Positions 1-8,092 of a DNA stretch of 64,000 nt are shown here, one piece after another. Position numbers and translations under genes: made by a program. A model generated the notes under the pieces. The model made no database searches. It saw only the letters and a list, made by a program, of their open reading frames with translations, and had not been told where the DNA came from. The stretch spans positions 124,001 through 188,000 of the forward strand of contig CAJTUA010000006.1 in the NCBI GenBank assembly GCA_910579615.1, in the 5' to 3' direction. Numbering within the stretch: position 1 is the first letter of the stretch; every line of letters begins with the position of its first letter. This stretch comes from an uncultured Lachnospiraceae bacterium. Its GTDB lineage: Bacteria; Bacillota; Clostridia; Lachnospirales; Lachnospiraceae.

Positions 1-183
1 CTCGCTCTTGTAGGTGCCTGTGATGTCGCTGTTCATGCCGTTGCCGTTATCAAGATAAAGCAACAGGCTTTTGTACATCTGCGGGCCATCTTCCTCAGCA
101 GCGGATACTGCTCTGCCCGGCAACATGGTAACTACCATTGCCAAAGCTAACACGAAGGCGAGCTTTTTGAAGATACTCTTCAT
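1..183 (-). CDS. Secreted protein of unknown function, N-terminal fragment
   Basis: The minus strand opens with ATG at 183-181 after a strong AAGGAGGAAG site, and the frame runs off the left edge of the window after 61 codons. Residues 1-29 form a typical signal peptide: MKSIFKK, a hydrophobic stretch, then a likely signal peptidase I cut after VSAA. The mature part begins EEDGPQMYKSLLLYLDNGNG. No lipobox cysteine is visible, so it is probably exported rather than lipid-anchored. Too little remains to assign a family or function. It is divergent from the integrase to its right. Confidence 0.75.
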   Translation of the reverse strand, partial: MKSIFKKLAFVLALAMVVTMLPGRAVSAAEEDGPQMYKSLLLYLDNGNGMNSDITGTYKSE

Positions 184-302
184 TTTTTCTTCCTCCTTAA
201 AAATTTTGATTTGGTATTATATTCGTGGATACTTTTTGGTCGGCGGTGTAATAATACATTAACTATCGCTTAACCAAAATCTAGCAATAGTTTCCGGGAA
301 AA

Positions 303-343
303 GCACGGCAACCCGGTGAGCTTAAAAACAAATTCTGCCGTGC
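303..343 (+). repeat. Inverted repeat upstream of the integrase gene
   Basis: GCACGGCA at 303-310 is matched by TGCCGTGC at 336-343, giving a perfect 8-bp stem with a 25-base loop that ends 19 bases before the chosen integrase start. It could be an mRNA hairpin, a recombinase-binding site or an attachment-site arm. The sequence alone does not decide between these. Confidence 0.4.
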
Positions 344-362
344 AGAAATGAGGATAAAAAAG

Positions 363-1397
363 ATGAGTACAAAAAGATTTGCAAGCCTTATGCAAGGCAA
401 AGACGCGGCACTTGTGGTCAGCCGGAAAAAAGATTTCTATCTTTCCGAATGGTACACGTACTGGATTGAGAATTACAAAGCTACTACCGTCAAAAAAGGA
501 ACACTGGACAGCTATGACAAGATTTTTCACCTCTACATCGAACCGTTTTTGGGTGACCGAAGGCTCTCGGAAGTCACAAGCCAGGAAATTCAGGTTTTCT
601 ACAATGAACTGGCAAAAAATGACTACTCCAAATCAACCATCACCCTGGTTCACGCCCTTGTTACAAATATGTTCAAGCACGCATACCGTCTGGAGCTGAT
701 TGAGAAAAACCCGATTGACCATATCATACTGCCGCGCGGCCGCCAGAAGCAGGAACGCCATGTGCTCTCCCGGGACGAACAGGAAATTCTGCTGCGCTAC
801 CTTGTCGGCAATGAAATTGAAGACCTTGTCATTTTTGCGCTTGCCACCGGCATGCGTCTTGGGGAAATCACCGGGCTTACATGGGAAAATGTTGATTTTG
901 ACCGCAACGAAGTGCATGTCAGGGAAATATTAAAGAGGGCACCGAAAGGCGGATTCTATAAGGACGCTCCAAAAACTTCTAAAAGTTCCCGGACAATCCC
1001 AATTCTTCCACAGATTACAGAACGTTTGAAAAGACTAAAGAAATTTCAGGAAAGGAAAAAACTTGCCGGGCGGATGCCGCGCAGCAATGATTTCGCAGCG
1101 CTTGGAAAGCTTGTTTTTGTCCGCCCGGACGGTTCCCCGTACAGTGATTTGCAGCTTTGCCGCATACTAAAACGCATCGTGACCGAAATCAACCGGGATG
1201 ACATCGAATTTCCGCCCATTACCCCGCACTGCCTGCGCCACACTTTCGCAACCCGCGCGCTGGAAAATGGCATTTCCGCTAAAGTTGTTCAGGAATTCCT
1301 CGGACACAGCAGCATAAAGCTGACGCTTGACCTTTACACACATGTGATGCACCATACCAAAGCGGAGGAAATGCAAAAAATGTCCGCACTGTTCTAA
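363..1397 (+). CDS. Tyrosine recombinase / phage-type integrase
   Basis: Site-specific recombinase of the phage-integrase family, about 344 residues. An N-terminal SAM-like core-binding domain (about 25-110) precedes the catalytic domain (about 130-340). The catalytic set is visible: Arg in ATGMRLGE (about 165), Lys near KTSKSSR, His-x-x-Arg in HCLRHTF (about 289/292), His in LGHSS (about 315) and the nucleophilic Tyr in LYTHV (about 325). An ATG at 348 is also in frame, but GAGG lies correctly spaced before the ATG at 363, so I chose 363. No excisionase, relaxase or other mobile-element gene is visible nearby, so it is either an orphan remnant or the edge of an element lying to the left. The full catalytic set suggests it may still be active. 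Confidence 0.88.
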   Translation: MSTKRFASLMQGKDAALVVSRKKDFYLSEWYTYWIENYKATTVKKGTLDSYDKIFHLYIEPFLGDRRLSEVTSQEIQVFYNELAKNDYSKSTITLVHALVTNMFKHAYRLELIEKNPIDHIILPRGRQKQERHVLSRDEQEILLRYLVGNEIEDLVIFALATGMRLGEITGLTWENVDFDRNEVHVREILKRAPKGGFYKDAPKTSKSSRTIPILPQITERLKRLKKFQERKKLAGRMPRSNDFAALGKLVFVRPDGSPYSDLQLCRILKRIVTEINRDDIEFPPITPHCLRHTFATRALENGISAKVVQEFLGHSSIKLTLDLYTHVMHHTKAEEMQKMSALF

Positions 1398-1426
1398 GTA
1401 TAGTTCCCCACCTCCCATATGTGCAT

Positions 1427-1503
1427 AAAAAACCCCGCCAGACATTCTTTTTTCTTCTCTGCCGCATATCGCGGCTTTCATTTTCTCTTTCTGTCTGGCG
1501 GGG
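1427..1503 (-). terminator. Terminator of the dapF-dapL unit, with an extra inner hairpin
   Basis: On the minus strand, CCCCGCCAGACA (1503-1492) pairs perfectly with TGTCTGGCGGGG (1444-1433) and is followed by six T residues. The loop of nearly 50 bases holds a second small stem (GCCGC/GCGGC). Placement directly after the dapL stop fits an intrinsic terminator. It also faces the end of the integrase gene. Confidence 0.8.
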
Positions 1504-1513
1504 ATAATGATTG

Positions 1514-2731
1514 TCATGAAAGCCTGCCGATGCGCTCGATCGCTTCCACGGTATTCTCATACGAACCAAATGCGGTCAAACGGAAATACCCCTCGCCGCT
1601 TGGTCCAAAGCCCGCCCCCGGCGTGCCGACCACATTCGCCTGTGAAAGCAGATAATCAAAAAAGTCCCAGGAACCCATATCTTTCGGCGTTTTCAGCCAG
1701 ATATACGGGGAATCCACACCGCCGGATACTGTATAGCCTGCCGCCTTCAGGCCATCATAAATTACCTTCGCATTGTTCATGTAATAGCCAACCATCTCCG
1801 CAACCTGCTTTTGGCCTTCCTCGCTATAGACCGCTTCGCCCGCCTTCTGGATAATGTACGGCGCACCGTTAAATTTCGTTCCGTGCCTTCTTGCCCACAG
1901 ACCATTGAGCGCCACACCATCAAGTACCAATTCCTTTGGAACGACCGTGTATGCCAGGCGCGTCCCGGTAAAGCCGGCATTCTTCGAAAAGCTGCGCAGT
2001 TCAATCGCACAGGTTTTCGCGCCCGCACATTCGTAAATGCTGTGCGGCACCTCCTCCCGCGAAATATAAGCTTCATATGCCGCGTCAAAAATAATGACCG
2101 CCTTCTTCTCATTTGCGTAATCCACCCATCGCTGCAGCTGTTCCTTCGTAAGCGCCGCGCCGGTCGGATTGTTCGGAAAGCACAGATAAATTACATCCGG
2201 CACCTGTTCCGGCAGCTCCGGAACAAAATCATTCTGCGCCGTACAAGGCATATAAATCACATTACTCCAACGCCCGCTTGCAATATCATAGGTTCCGGTT
2301 CTGCCCGCCATCACATTGGAATCCACATAAACCGGGTAGACCGGGTCGCACACGGCAATCCTTGCGTCCGCCGAAAAAAGCTCCTGGATGTTGGCAGAAT
2401 CACTCTTTGCACCGTCGCTGACAAAGATTTCATCGATGGAAAGCTCCACCCCGCGCCGTCTGAAATCGCACTCCGCAATCGCGCTGCGCAAAAATTCATA
2501 GCCCAAATCCGGCGCGTAGCCGCGGAAAGTATCCTGTACTGACATCTCATCCGTTGCCGCGTGCAGCGCCGTAATTACCGCGGGCGGAAGCGGAAGCGTG
2601 ACATCGCCGATGCCAAGCCGGATAATCCTTTTGTCCGGATTCGCTTCCTGATATTCCTTCACCTTTTTGCCGATGGTCGAAAACAGATAACTTCCTGGCA
2701 GTTTTAAAAAATTTTCATTTACTCTTGACAT
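1514..2731 (-). CDS. dapL: LL-diaminopimelate aminotransferase
   Basis: PLP-dependent class I/II aminotransferase that converts tetrahydrodipicolinate plus glutamate directly to LL-diaminopimelate, the short route to lysine and peptidoglycan. The N-terminus (MSRVNENFLKLPGSYLF) is characteristic of DapL. The PLP lysine lies in SFSKNAGFTGTRLAY, and FPNNPTGAAL is the usual aminotransferase substrate/cofactor motif. Length is 405 residues, normal for the family. I chose 2731 because AAAGGAG sits at proper spacing before it; an upstream in-frame ATG at 2758 lacks support. It follows dapF by 45 bp, so LL-DAP made here is probably supplied to or balanced by the epimerase encoded with it. Confidence 0.95.
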   Translation of the reverse strand: MSRVNENFLKLPGSYLFSTIGKKVKEYQEANPDKRIIRLGIGDVTLPLPPAVITALHAATDEMSVQDTFRGYAPDLGYEFLRSAIAECDFRRRGVELSIDEIFVSDGAKSDSANIQELFSADARIAVCDPVYPVYVDSNVMAGRTGTYDIASGRWSNVIYMPCTAQNDFVPELPEQVPDVIYLCFPNNPTGAALTKEQLQRWVDYANEKKAVIIFDAAYEAYISREEVPHSIYECAGAKTCAIELRSFSKNAGFTGTRLAYTVVPKELVLDGVALNGLWARRHGTKFNGAPYIIQKAGEAVYSEEGQKQVAEMVGYYMNNAKVIYDGLKAAGYTVSGGVDSPYIWLKTPKDMGSWDFFDYLLSQANVVGTPGAGFGPSGEGYFRLTAFGSYENTVEAIERIGRLS

Positions 2732-2776
2732 TTTGTGCTCCTTTCGAAAAAACTCCAAAGCCTGTGCGGTATCCGC

Positions 2777-3607
2777 TCATAGCTCCCCGCAAAATACTTC
2801 GACGGCAGGTCCTGTCATATACACATGTCCACTGCCCTGCCTGTCATACCGGATGCGCAAATCGCCCCCCAGCATATGCACTGTCACTTCCTCCCCGGTG
2901 TGTCCGTTTAAAATCGCCGCCACCGCACTTGCACACGCCCCGGTTCCGCATGCCCAGGTTTCCTCCGAGCCCCGCTCCCAGACGCGCATATTGATATTTT
3001 TGCGGTCAACAATCTGGACAAATTCAGTATTCACCCGCTGCGGAAAGCGTTCATGGTGCTCAAACAGAGGTCCTATCTCTTTCATCGGAAGCACTTTAGT
3101 ATCCTCCACGAAAACAACCGCGTGCGGATTGCCCATCGAGACCGCGGTCATGCGGTACTGCCTGCCCCCGACCAGAATCGGCTCGTCCACCACGCGCTCC
3201 CCGTCTGCCACAACCGGAATCTGTTCCGGTGCAAACGCCGGGATTCCCATATCCACCGTAACCTCGTCCACTTTCCCGCCCTTTGCGGACAGGGTCAGGA
3301 ATTTTATTCCTGCAAGTGTTTCGATGGAAAGCTCTGTCTTTTTGGTCATGCCATGGTCGTAGACATATTTGCCAACGCAGCGGATTGCATTGCCGCACAT
3401 CTCGCCCCGCGAGCCGTCCGCATTGTACATTTCCATTGTAAAATCCGCGGTTTCCGAAGGCTTAATCAGAATCAGGCCATCCGACCCAATGCCAAAATGA
3501 CGGTCGCTGACCTGTTTTGCAAGCGCATTCGCATCCTGCACGCTCTCCTCAAAGCAATTCACATACACATAGTCATTCCCGCAGCCCTGCATTTTCGTAA
3601 ACTTCAT
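2777..3607 (-). CDS. dapF: Diaminopimelate epimerase
   Basis: Interconverts LL- and meso-diaminopimelate by a two-base cysteine mechanism. The two catalytic cysteines are in the conserved contexts GEMCGNAIRCVGK (about residue 73) and ETWACGTGACAS (about 217). MKFTKMQGCGNDYVYV is the classical start of DapF, and the 276-residue length is normal. A GTGAGG site precedes the ATG. It is the first gene of a dapF-dapL unit on the minus strand. The 220-bp AT-rich upstream region should hold its promoter, but I could not pick a convincing -35/-10 pair. Confidence 0.96.
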   Translation of the reverse strand: MKFTKMQGCGNDYVYVNCFEESVQDANALAKQVSDRHFGIGSDGLILIKPSETADFTMEMYNADGSRGEMCGNAIRCVGKYVYDHGMTKKTELSIETLAGIKFLTLSAKGGKVDEVTVDMGIPAFAPEQIPVVADGERVVDEPILVGGRQYRMTAVSMGNPHAVVFVEDTKVLPMKEIGPLFEHHERFPQRVNTEFVQIVDRKNINMRVWERGSEETWACGTGACASAVAAILNGHTGEEVTVHMLGGDLRIRYDRQGSGHVYMTGPAVEVFCGEL

Positions 3608-3834
3608 GGGAACCTCACTTTCTACAGCATCCTACAATTCTATATGTTATATACAATTTTAGGAATATTTCACATTTTTTACAATTTTTATAGGTTATCG
3701 TTTACAGTTTACACTATATAGTCACGTTTACACTTTAAATTTGTAGTTTTTTATCAACAATCCGTAGTCCTCTTCCAAATATTTATTAAATTTTTATCAA
3801 AATTTTATTATTTTTTCATTCTCTGCGGCATTTT

Positions 3835-4377
3835 CTACAGCATATGTATAATCATCTCTGCCATCTCAAGCAGGTTCACCCCGCTGTCCATACTGTTTTT
3901 CTGAATATAGCGGTGCGCTTCCTCCTCCGTCATCCGGTTGCGCTGCATCAAAATCAGCTTTGCCTCCTCAATGACCGCACGTTCCTTCTCGCTGCGCATC
4001 TTCGGTTTTTGTCGTTCCCTGCGCTTGCGCTGCATATAGCGCTGTGCCATCATCTGGAGAGTGCCCACCAATTCCCTCGCCTTTAATGGCATGGAAACCG
4101 ACATGATGCCGCTCCCGTCAAGCTCTGCGAGCCGCGCTGCCGAGGCGATTAACAGCATTTCAAACCCTACAGGCAGGTAATTGTTGATTTCCATGCAATG
4201 CATATCCGGCATCCGGTAGCCGCAGATTACAATGCCGCCGTCCAGCCCATTCGCGACACTGATTGCCTGTGCGCCCGTTGTGCAGACCGCATGGACTTCG
4301 AACCCGCTGCGCACGAGCAGGGTTTTAATGTTGTTGGCATCCTCAATTTTCGGGAAAATGATGATAATGCTAAGCAC
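3835..4377 (-). CDS. ANTAR-domain regulator with a degenerate receiver domain
   Basis: About 180 residues. Residues 1-110 resemble a response-regulator receiver; residues 115-180 resemble an ANTAR RNA-binding antitermination domain (AEEAKLILMQRNRMTEEEAHRYIQKNSM). ANTAR proteins bind paired hairpins in leader RNA and prevent termination, often in nitrogen metabolism. The usual phospho-acceptor Asp appears replaced by Gly in VICGYRMPDM, so control by phosphorylation at that position is unlikely. A GTG start at 4377 is supported by GGAGG nine bases upstream. It lies about 117 bp downstream of glnA on the same strand, suggesting a shared role in glutamine or nitrogen control. The target RNA was not identified. 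Confidence 0.8.
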   Translation of the reverse strand: MLSIIIIFPKIEDANNIKTLLVRSGFEVHAVCTTGAQAISVANGLDGGIVICGYRMPDMHCMEINNYLPVGFEMLLIASAARLAELDGSGIMSVSMPLKARELVGTLQMMAQRYMQRKRRERQKPKMRSEKERAVIEEAKLILMQRNRMTEEEAHRYIQKNSMDSGVNLLEMAEMIIHML

Positions 4378-4494
4378 CTAGGCCCACCTCCGTTTCCGCC
4401 CTCTTTGTGTGCACTGTGACTTTTTTGTATCCCTGCCGTCTGGCATTGCCTGCCGCCGGCATTCCAACCACATATGTGCCTGCACAACTTTCCT

Positions 4495-5832
4495 TTAAAA
4501 GCGGTCAAGGTACTGGCCAACCTCCCACGCTGACACACTTGTGCGGTACTCCTTCCACTCGGCGCGCTTTGCCGCCAGATAATTGTCTGACAGTTTTTCC
4601 CCAAGCACTTCGCGCAAAAGTGTGTCTTCCTCCAGGGCATCAAGCGCACATGCCAAATGCTCCGGAAGGCTTTTGATGCCGAGATTTCTCCTCTCCTCCT
4701 GGGTCATCGCAAAAATATTCCCATCCACGCACGGCGGTGGAAGCTGCTTTTTCTTAATCCCGTCAAGCCCCGCGGCAATGCAGACGGCAAGCGCAAGATA
4801 CGGGTTTGCCGAAGGGTCCGGGCAGCGCAGTTCAACGCGGTTGACCTTTCCCCTCTTAAACCCGGTGCGCACAAGCGCGGTGCGGTTCGCCGCCGCTGAC
4901 CACGCGATGTAGACCGGGGCGCCGTAGCCCGGCACGAGGCGCTTGTAGGAATTGACGAGCGGGTTCGTGATTGCCGTAATCCCGCCAATATGCGAGAGCA
5001 GCCCTGCAATAAAATATCTGCCCTCATCACTCAGGCCATCCTCCGCCTCCACATTGCTCAAAATATTCTTCCCGTCAGAATCGTGCAGCGAAAGATTCAG
5101 ATGCATACCCGAGCCCTCCACGCCGGATTTCGGCTTTGGCATAAAGGTCGCGTGCAGCCCGTGCCGCCTTGCAATCGTGCGCACCACCATGCGGAAGGTC
5201 ATCAGATTGTCGGCGGATGTAAGCGCCCCCGCATAACGGAAATCAATCTCGTGCTGCGCCGGGGCATTTGCGTGGTAGGATGCCTCGACCTCAAAGTCCA
5301 TTTCCTCCAATGTCATGACCATCTCCCTGCGCGCATTCTCCCCCGCATCCATCGGGCTGATGTCAAAAAAGCTGCCGCGCTCCCTTGTTTCCGTTGTTGC
5401 ATTGCCGTCCTGCGCCAAGTCAAAGAGGAAAAATTCACACTCCGGTCCTGCCATAAAACGGTAGCCCATCCCTGCCGCCTGCTCCAATACCTTCTTTAAT
5501 ATATGGCGGGAATCTCCTAGAAACGGCGTTCCGTCCGCCCGGTGCAAATCGCAGATAAAGCGCGCCACCTTCCCCTGCTGCGGCCGCCACGGAAAAATTT
5601 CGAAGGTGTCCAAATCCGGATACAGATAAATATCTGGTTCCTGCATCGATAAAAAGCCCTCGATTGCTGAGCCATTGAAGACGCACTGGTTTTCCAACAC
5701 CTTGTCAAGCTGGCTTGTTGTGACCGCCATGTTTTTGAAATTTCCGAACATATCCGTGAACTGGAGGCGGATAAACTCTACATCCTCCTCCTCCACGATG
5801 TGGATAATGTCCTGTTTTGTATAATGCGCCAT
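4495..5832 (-). CDS. glnA: Glutamine synthetase, type I
   Basis: ATP-dependent synthesis of glutamine from glutamate and ammonia. The 445-residue length matches the GlnA-alpha form of Firmicutes. Conserved motifs include MAGPECEFFLF (metal-binding glutamates), MPKPKSGVEGSGMHLNLSL, and NRTALVR...VELRCPDPSANPYLA (ATP and glutamate binding). An extra 17 in-frame codons lie upstream, but AGGAGG spaced six bases before the ATG at 5832 fixes the start. Two 104-bp palindromic repeats occupy the gap to the smsB gene. Co-transcription with the Fe-S genes upstream is possible because no clear promoter lies between. The ANTAR gene follows. Confidence 0.95.
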   Translation of the reverse strand: MAHYTKQDIIHIVEEEDVEFIRLQFTDMFGNFKNMAVTTSQLDKVLENQCVFNGSAIEGFLSMQEPDIYLYPDLDTFEIFPWRPQQGKVARFICDLHRADGTPFLGDSRHILKKVLEQAAGMGYRFMAGPECEFFLFDLAQDGNATTETRERGSFFDISPMDAGENARREMVMTLEEMDFEVEASYHANAPAQHEIDFRYAGALTSADNLMTFRMVVRTIARRHGLHATFMPKPKSGVEGSGMHLNLSLHDSDGKNILSNVEAEDGLSDEGRYFIAGLLSHIGGITAITNPLVNSYKRLVPGYGAPVYIAWSAAANRTALVRTGFKRGKVNRVELRCPDPSANPYLALAVCIAAGLDGIKKKQLPPPCVDGNIFAMTQEERRNLGIKSLPEHLACALDALEEDTLLREVLGEKLSDNYLAAKRAEWKEYRTSVSAWEVGQYLDRF

Positions 5833-5850
5833 GCATGACCTCCTATTTTG

Positions 5851-6056
5851 AGTTCCGCATCCCCCCTTCCAGACCCAATACAAGGCAGTGAAATTTTTCT
5901 ACGCTTTGCTCCGAAAAATTCCACTGAGGTCTGTACGGGGGCATGCTGTTTTTGAGTTCCGCATCCCCCCTCCCAGACCCAGTACAAGGCAGTGGGATTT
6001 TTCTACGCTTCGCTCCGAAAAATTCCACTGGGGTCTGTACGGGGGCATGCTGTTTT
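5851..6056 (-). repeat. Two tandem 104-bp palindromic intercistronic repeats upstream of glnA
   Basis: Two near-identical units (GTTCCGCAT starting at 5852 and 5956, period 104) fill the gap between smsB and glnA. Each has outer arms GCATCCCCC/GGGGGCATGC, a middle pair CAGACC/GGTCTG, and an inner arm around CAGTG..ATTTTT/AAAAAT..CACTG. Read on the glnA strand the order is palindrome, GCGGAACTCAAAATAGGAGG, start codon. The same family occurs before pyrI, araA and an ABC ATPase gene in this window. Confidence 0.88.
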
Positions 6057-6062
6057 GTGGTT

Positions 6063-6980
6063 TTATTTTAAAAATCCATTTACAATTTGTGCTTCCGCTT
6101 CTGCCTCCGTCAGCCCCATCGTCATCAGCTTCGTAATCTGCTCGCCCGCGATTTTCCCAATCGCTGCCTCGTGAATCAGGCTCGCTTCGAGGTGGTTCGC
6201 GGTTATCTCCGGAATTGCGCTTACGCTGCCCTCATCCATCAGAATCGCATCGCATTCACTGTGCCCCATGCACTTGTTGTTGCCGTTAATTTTCGAGAAG
6301 AATACCTGGCGGGAATGCTCCTTTGCAACCGACCTTGAAATCAGGCTCACTCCGCAGTCCTCGCCGTTTAAGTCCACGGTAAAATCCGTTTTGGCATATT
6401 GCGTGCCATGCGTCATGATTTTTTCTTTGATTACAAGCGTCGCGCGCGCCGCCAGAACCGCCTTTGTTGTACGCACGGTCGAGTCCACGCCCTTAATCTG
6501 CACCGTGTCCATCTCAAGATAGCTCCCCTCAGAAAGCTCTATGATGGTCTGTGGGTTGAGCACGCGCTCCCCCTTGCCGTCACCGCTGCCGTAATGCTTT
6601 TCAATGTATTTTACTTTCGCGTTTTTGCCGACATAGAAGGTGTGGATGCCGTCGTGCTGCGATTTCAAATCGCCGCCATTGTGGATGCCGCAGCCCGCCA
6701 CAATCGTTACATCCGCATCCTCCCCAATGTAAAAATCATTGTACACCAAGTCAGTGACACCGCTCTGGCTTAACACAACCGGGATGTGCACGCTCTCGTT
6801 TTTCGTTCCCGGCTGGATGACAATGTCAATGCCCTGTTTGTCCGTCTTTGTCACAATGTCAATATGTTCGGTTGTCCCGCGCGCCTCGCCGACACCGTTG
6901 ACGCGGAAATTGTAAGCACCCTGCGGCACTTCATGCAATCCCGCCACCTGTTTTAAAAGTTCCATCTGTATCTGGTCCAT
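6063..6980 (-). CDS. smsB: SufB/SufD-family Fe-S scaffold (SmsB-like)
   Basis: A 305-residue SufB/SufD core-domain protein, much shorter than classical SufB (about 470). It pairs with a single SufC ATPase and no SufD, SufS or SufU, matching the minimal SUF arrangement described as SMS (SmsC-SmsB). It would assemble Fe-S clusters in the cytoplasm. The core shows the beta-helix pattern with NDFYIGEDADVTIVAGCGIHNGG and, near the C-terminus, MGHSECDAILMDEGSVSAIPEI, with the conserved acidic/cysteine region. An upstream in-frame extension exists, but GGAGAGG before ATG 6980 supports the chosen start. It follows smsC by about 60 bp. Confidence 0.87.
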   Translation of the reverse strand: MDQIQMELLKQVAGLHEVPQGAYNFRVNGVGEARGTTEHIDIVTKTDKQGIDIVIQPGTKNESVHIPVVLSQSGVTDLVYNDFYIGEDADVTIVAGCGIHNGGDLKSQHDGIHTFYVGKNAKVKYIEKHYGSGDGKGERVLNPQTIIELSEGSYLEMDTVQIKGVDSTVRTTKAVLAARATLVIKEKIMTHGTQYAKTDFTVDLNGEDCGVSLISRSVAKEHSRQVFFSKINGNNKCMGHSECDAILMDEGSVSAIPEITANHLEASLIHEAAIGKIAGEQITKLMTMGLTEAEAEAQIVNGFLK

Positions 6981-7039
6981 ATCATAACCTCTCCTATACC
7001 TAATCTCACATTGCGTAAAACGCGGATGAAAGCGTTTCC

Positions 7040-7765
7040 CTAGCACGGTTTCTTTGTAAACTGGCAGCCCGCCGTTGTTCCTAAAAGTCCCGGAAGGATG
7101 TCCTCACGCCTGCCCGCATCGGCAACCTTTCCCTCCACGATTACGACAATCTCATCCGCGATATTCAAAATCCGCTCCTGGTGCGAGATAATCATAATGG
7201 AGCCATGCGTCTCATCATGCATTTTCTCAAACACCCGAATCAGGTTCTGGAAGCTCCACAAATCAATCCCCGCCTCCGGTTCATCAAACACAGTGAGCTT
7301 CGTCTTCCTCGCGAGCACCGTCGCAATCTCGATGCGCTTTAGCTCCCCGCCGGACAGGCTCGCATTGACCTCACGGTTAATGTAGTCCTTTGCGCACAGA
7401 CCAACCTCCGAAAGATAATTGCAGGCGCGCGCCGTGCTGATATTCTCCCCTGCGGCAAGCCCAATGAGGTCTTTTACCGTGATTCCCTTAAAACGCACCG
7501 GCTGTTGGAATGCGTAGCTGATTCCCTTTTTCGCGCGCTCCGTGATGCCAAGCCTTGTGATATCCTCGCCGTCGAGCAAAATCTCCCCGCTTGACGGCTG
7601 CTCAATCCCGGCAATCAGCTTCGCGAGTGTGGATTTCCCCCCGCCGTTTGGTCCTGTGATGGCAATAAATTTGTTGTCCGGGAGCGTTAAGCTTACGTCG
7701 TGGATAATCTCCTTGCTGGCACCGCCCTCTCCTACTCCAAATGATATATGCTTTAACTCTAACAT
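7040..7765 (-). CDS. smsC: SufC-type ATPase of the Fe-S assembly pair (SmsC-like)
   Basis: Cytoplasmic ABC-type ATPase that energises Fe-S cluster assembly with SmsB. Motifs: Walker A GPNGGGKST (about residue 40), Q-loop FQQP, signature LSGGELKRIEIA, Walker B LTVFDEPEAGIDLW and the H-loop ISHQ. Length 241 residues, typical of SufC. GGAGG before the ATG at 7765 fixes the start. No membrane partner is encoded next to it, which separates it from ABC transporters. The leader upstream looks structured and carries a perfect palindrome. Confidence 0.92.
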   Translation of the reverse strand: MLELKHISFGVGEGGASKEIIHDVSLTLPDNKFIAITGPNGGGKSTLAKLIAGIEQPSSGEILLDGEDITRLGITERAKKGISYAFQQPVRFKGITVKDLIGLAAGENISTARACNYLSEVGLCAKDYINREVNASLSGGELKRIEIATVLARKTKLTVFDEPEAGIDLWSFQNLIRVFEKMHDETHGSIMIISHQERILNIADEIVVIVEGKVADAGRREDILPGLLGTTAGCQFTKKPC

Positions 7766-7795
7766 AAAAAACCTCCGTATATTTCCTTATGCCTC

Positions 7796-7912
7796 CCGGA
7801 ATGCTCCAAAACGGTTCCCTGGAACCATCCAAATCCGTTTTGCGGACATATCCTGCCATTCTTTTATGAGGGCATCCGGACTGCACGTTTCAAAGTATAA
7901 CACAGAATTCTG
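7796..7912 (-). promoter_or_regulatory. Structured leader and promoter region of smsC-smsB
   Basis: On the minus strand a TTATACT -10-like box (about 7900-7894) has the perfect palindrome CAGAATTCTG (7903-7912) just upstream, where a regulator could bind. Downstream the leader can close a stem, CCGGATGC (7879-7872) with GCATTCCGG (7804-7796), enclosing small hairpins including GGTTCC/GGAACC. The -35 box is unclear. This is pattern-based; no known riboswitch was recognised. Confidence 0.35.
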
Positions 7913-8054
7913 ATTTTTTCCATAAAAAAAGCAGGAAACCCCTCGCGCGTGCCGGAAAAAACATTTCTGTCATCCAAACACCCGGGAAACGGCGCCCTTG
8001 CCTGCTAATATTTTGTAAATTTTGTAAAATTTTTGATAAGCATGTATTCTCGAT

Positions 8055-8083
8055 TTGACATCCATACATTTTTCTTATATAAT
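8055..8083 (+). promoter_or_regulatory. Consensus sigma-A promoter of the CNNM gene
   Basis: TTGACA at 8055-8060, a 17-bp spacer, and TATAAT at 8078-8083. This is a perfect match to the vegetative consensus, predicting a start near 8090 and a leader of about 120 bases. Confidence 0.88.
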
Positions 8084-8092
8084 AACACTGAA

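Noticed and set aside
4378..4494. ANTAR-type paired hexaloop hairpins between glnA and the ANTAR gene
   Set aside because: GC-rich stems can be drawn, but two hairpins with six-base loops and the expected A and G positions were not found.
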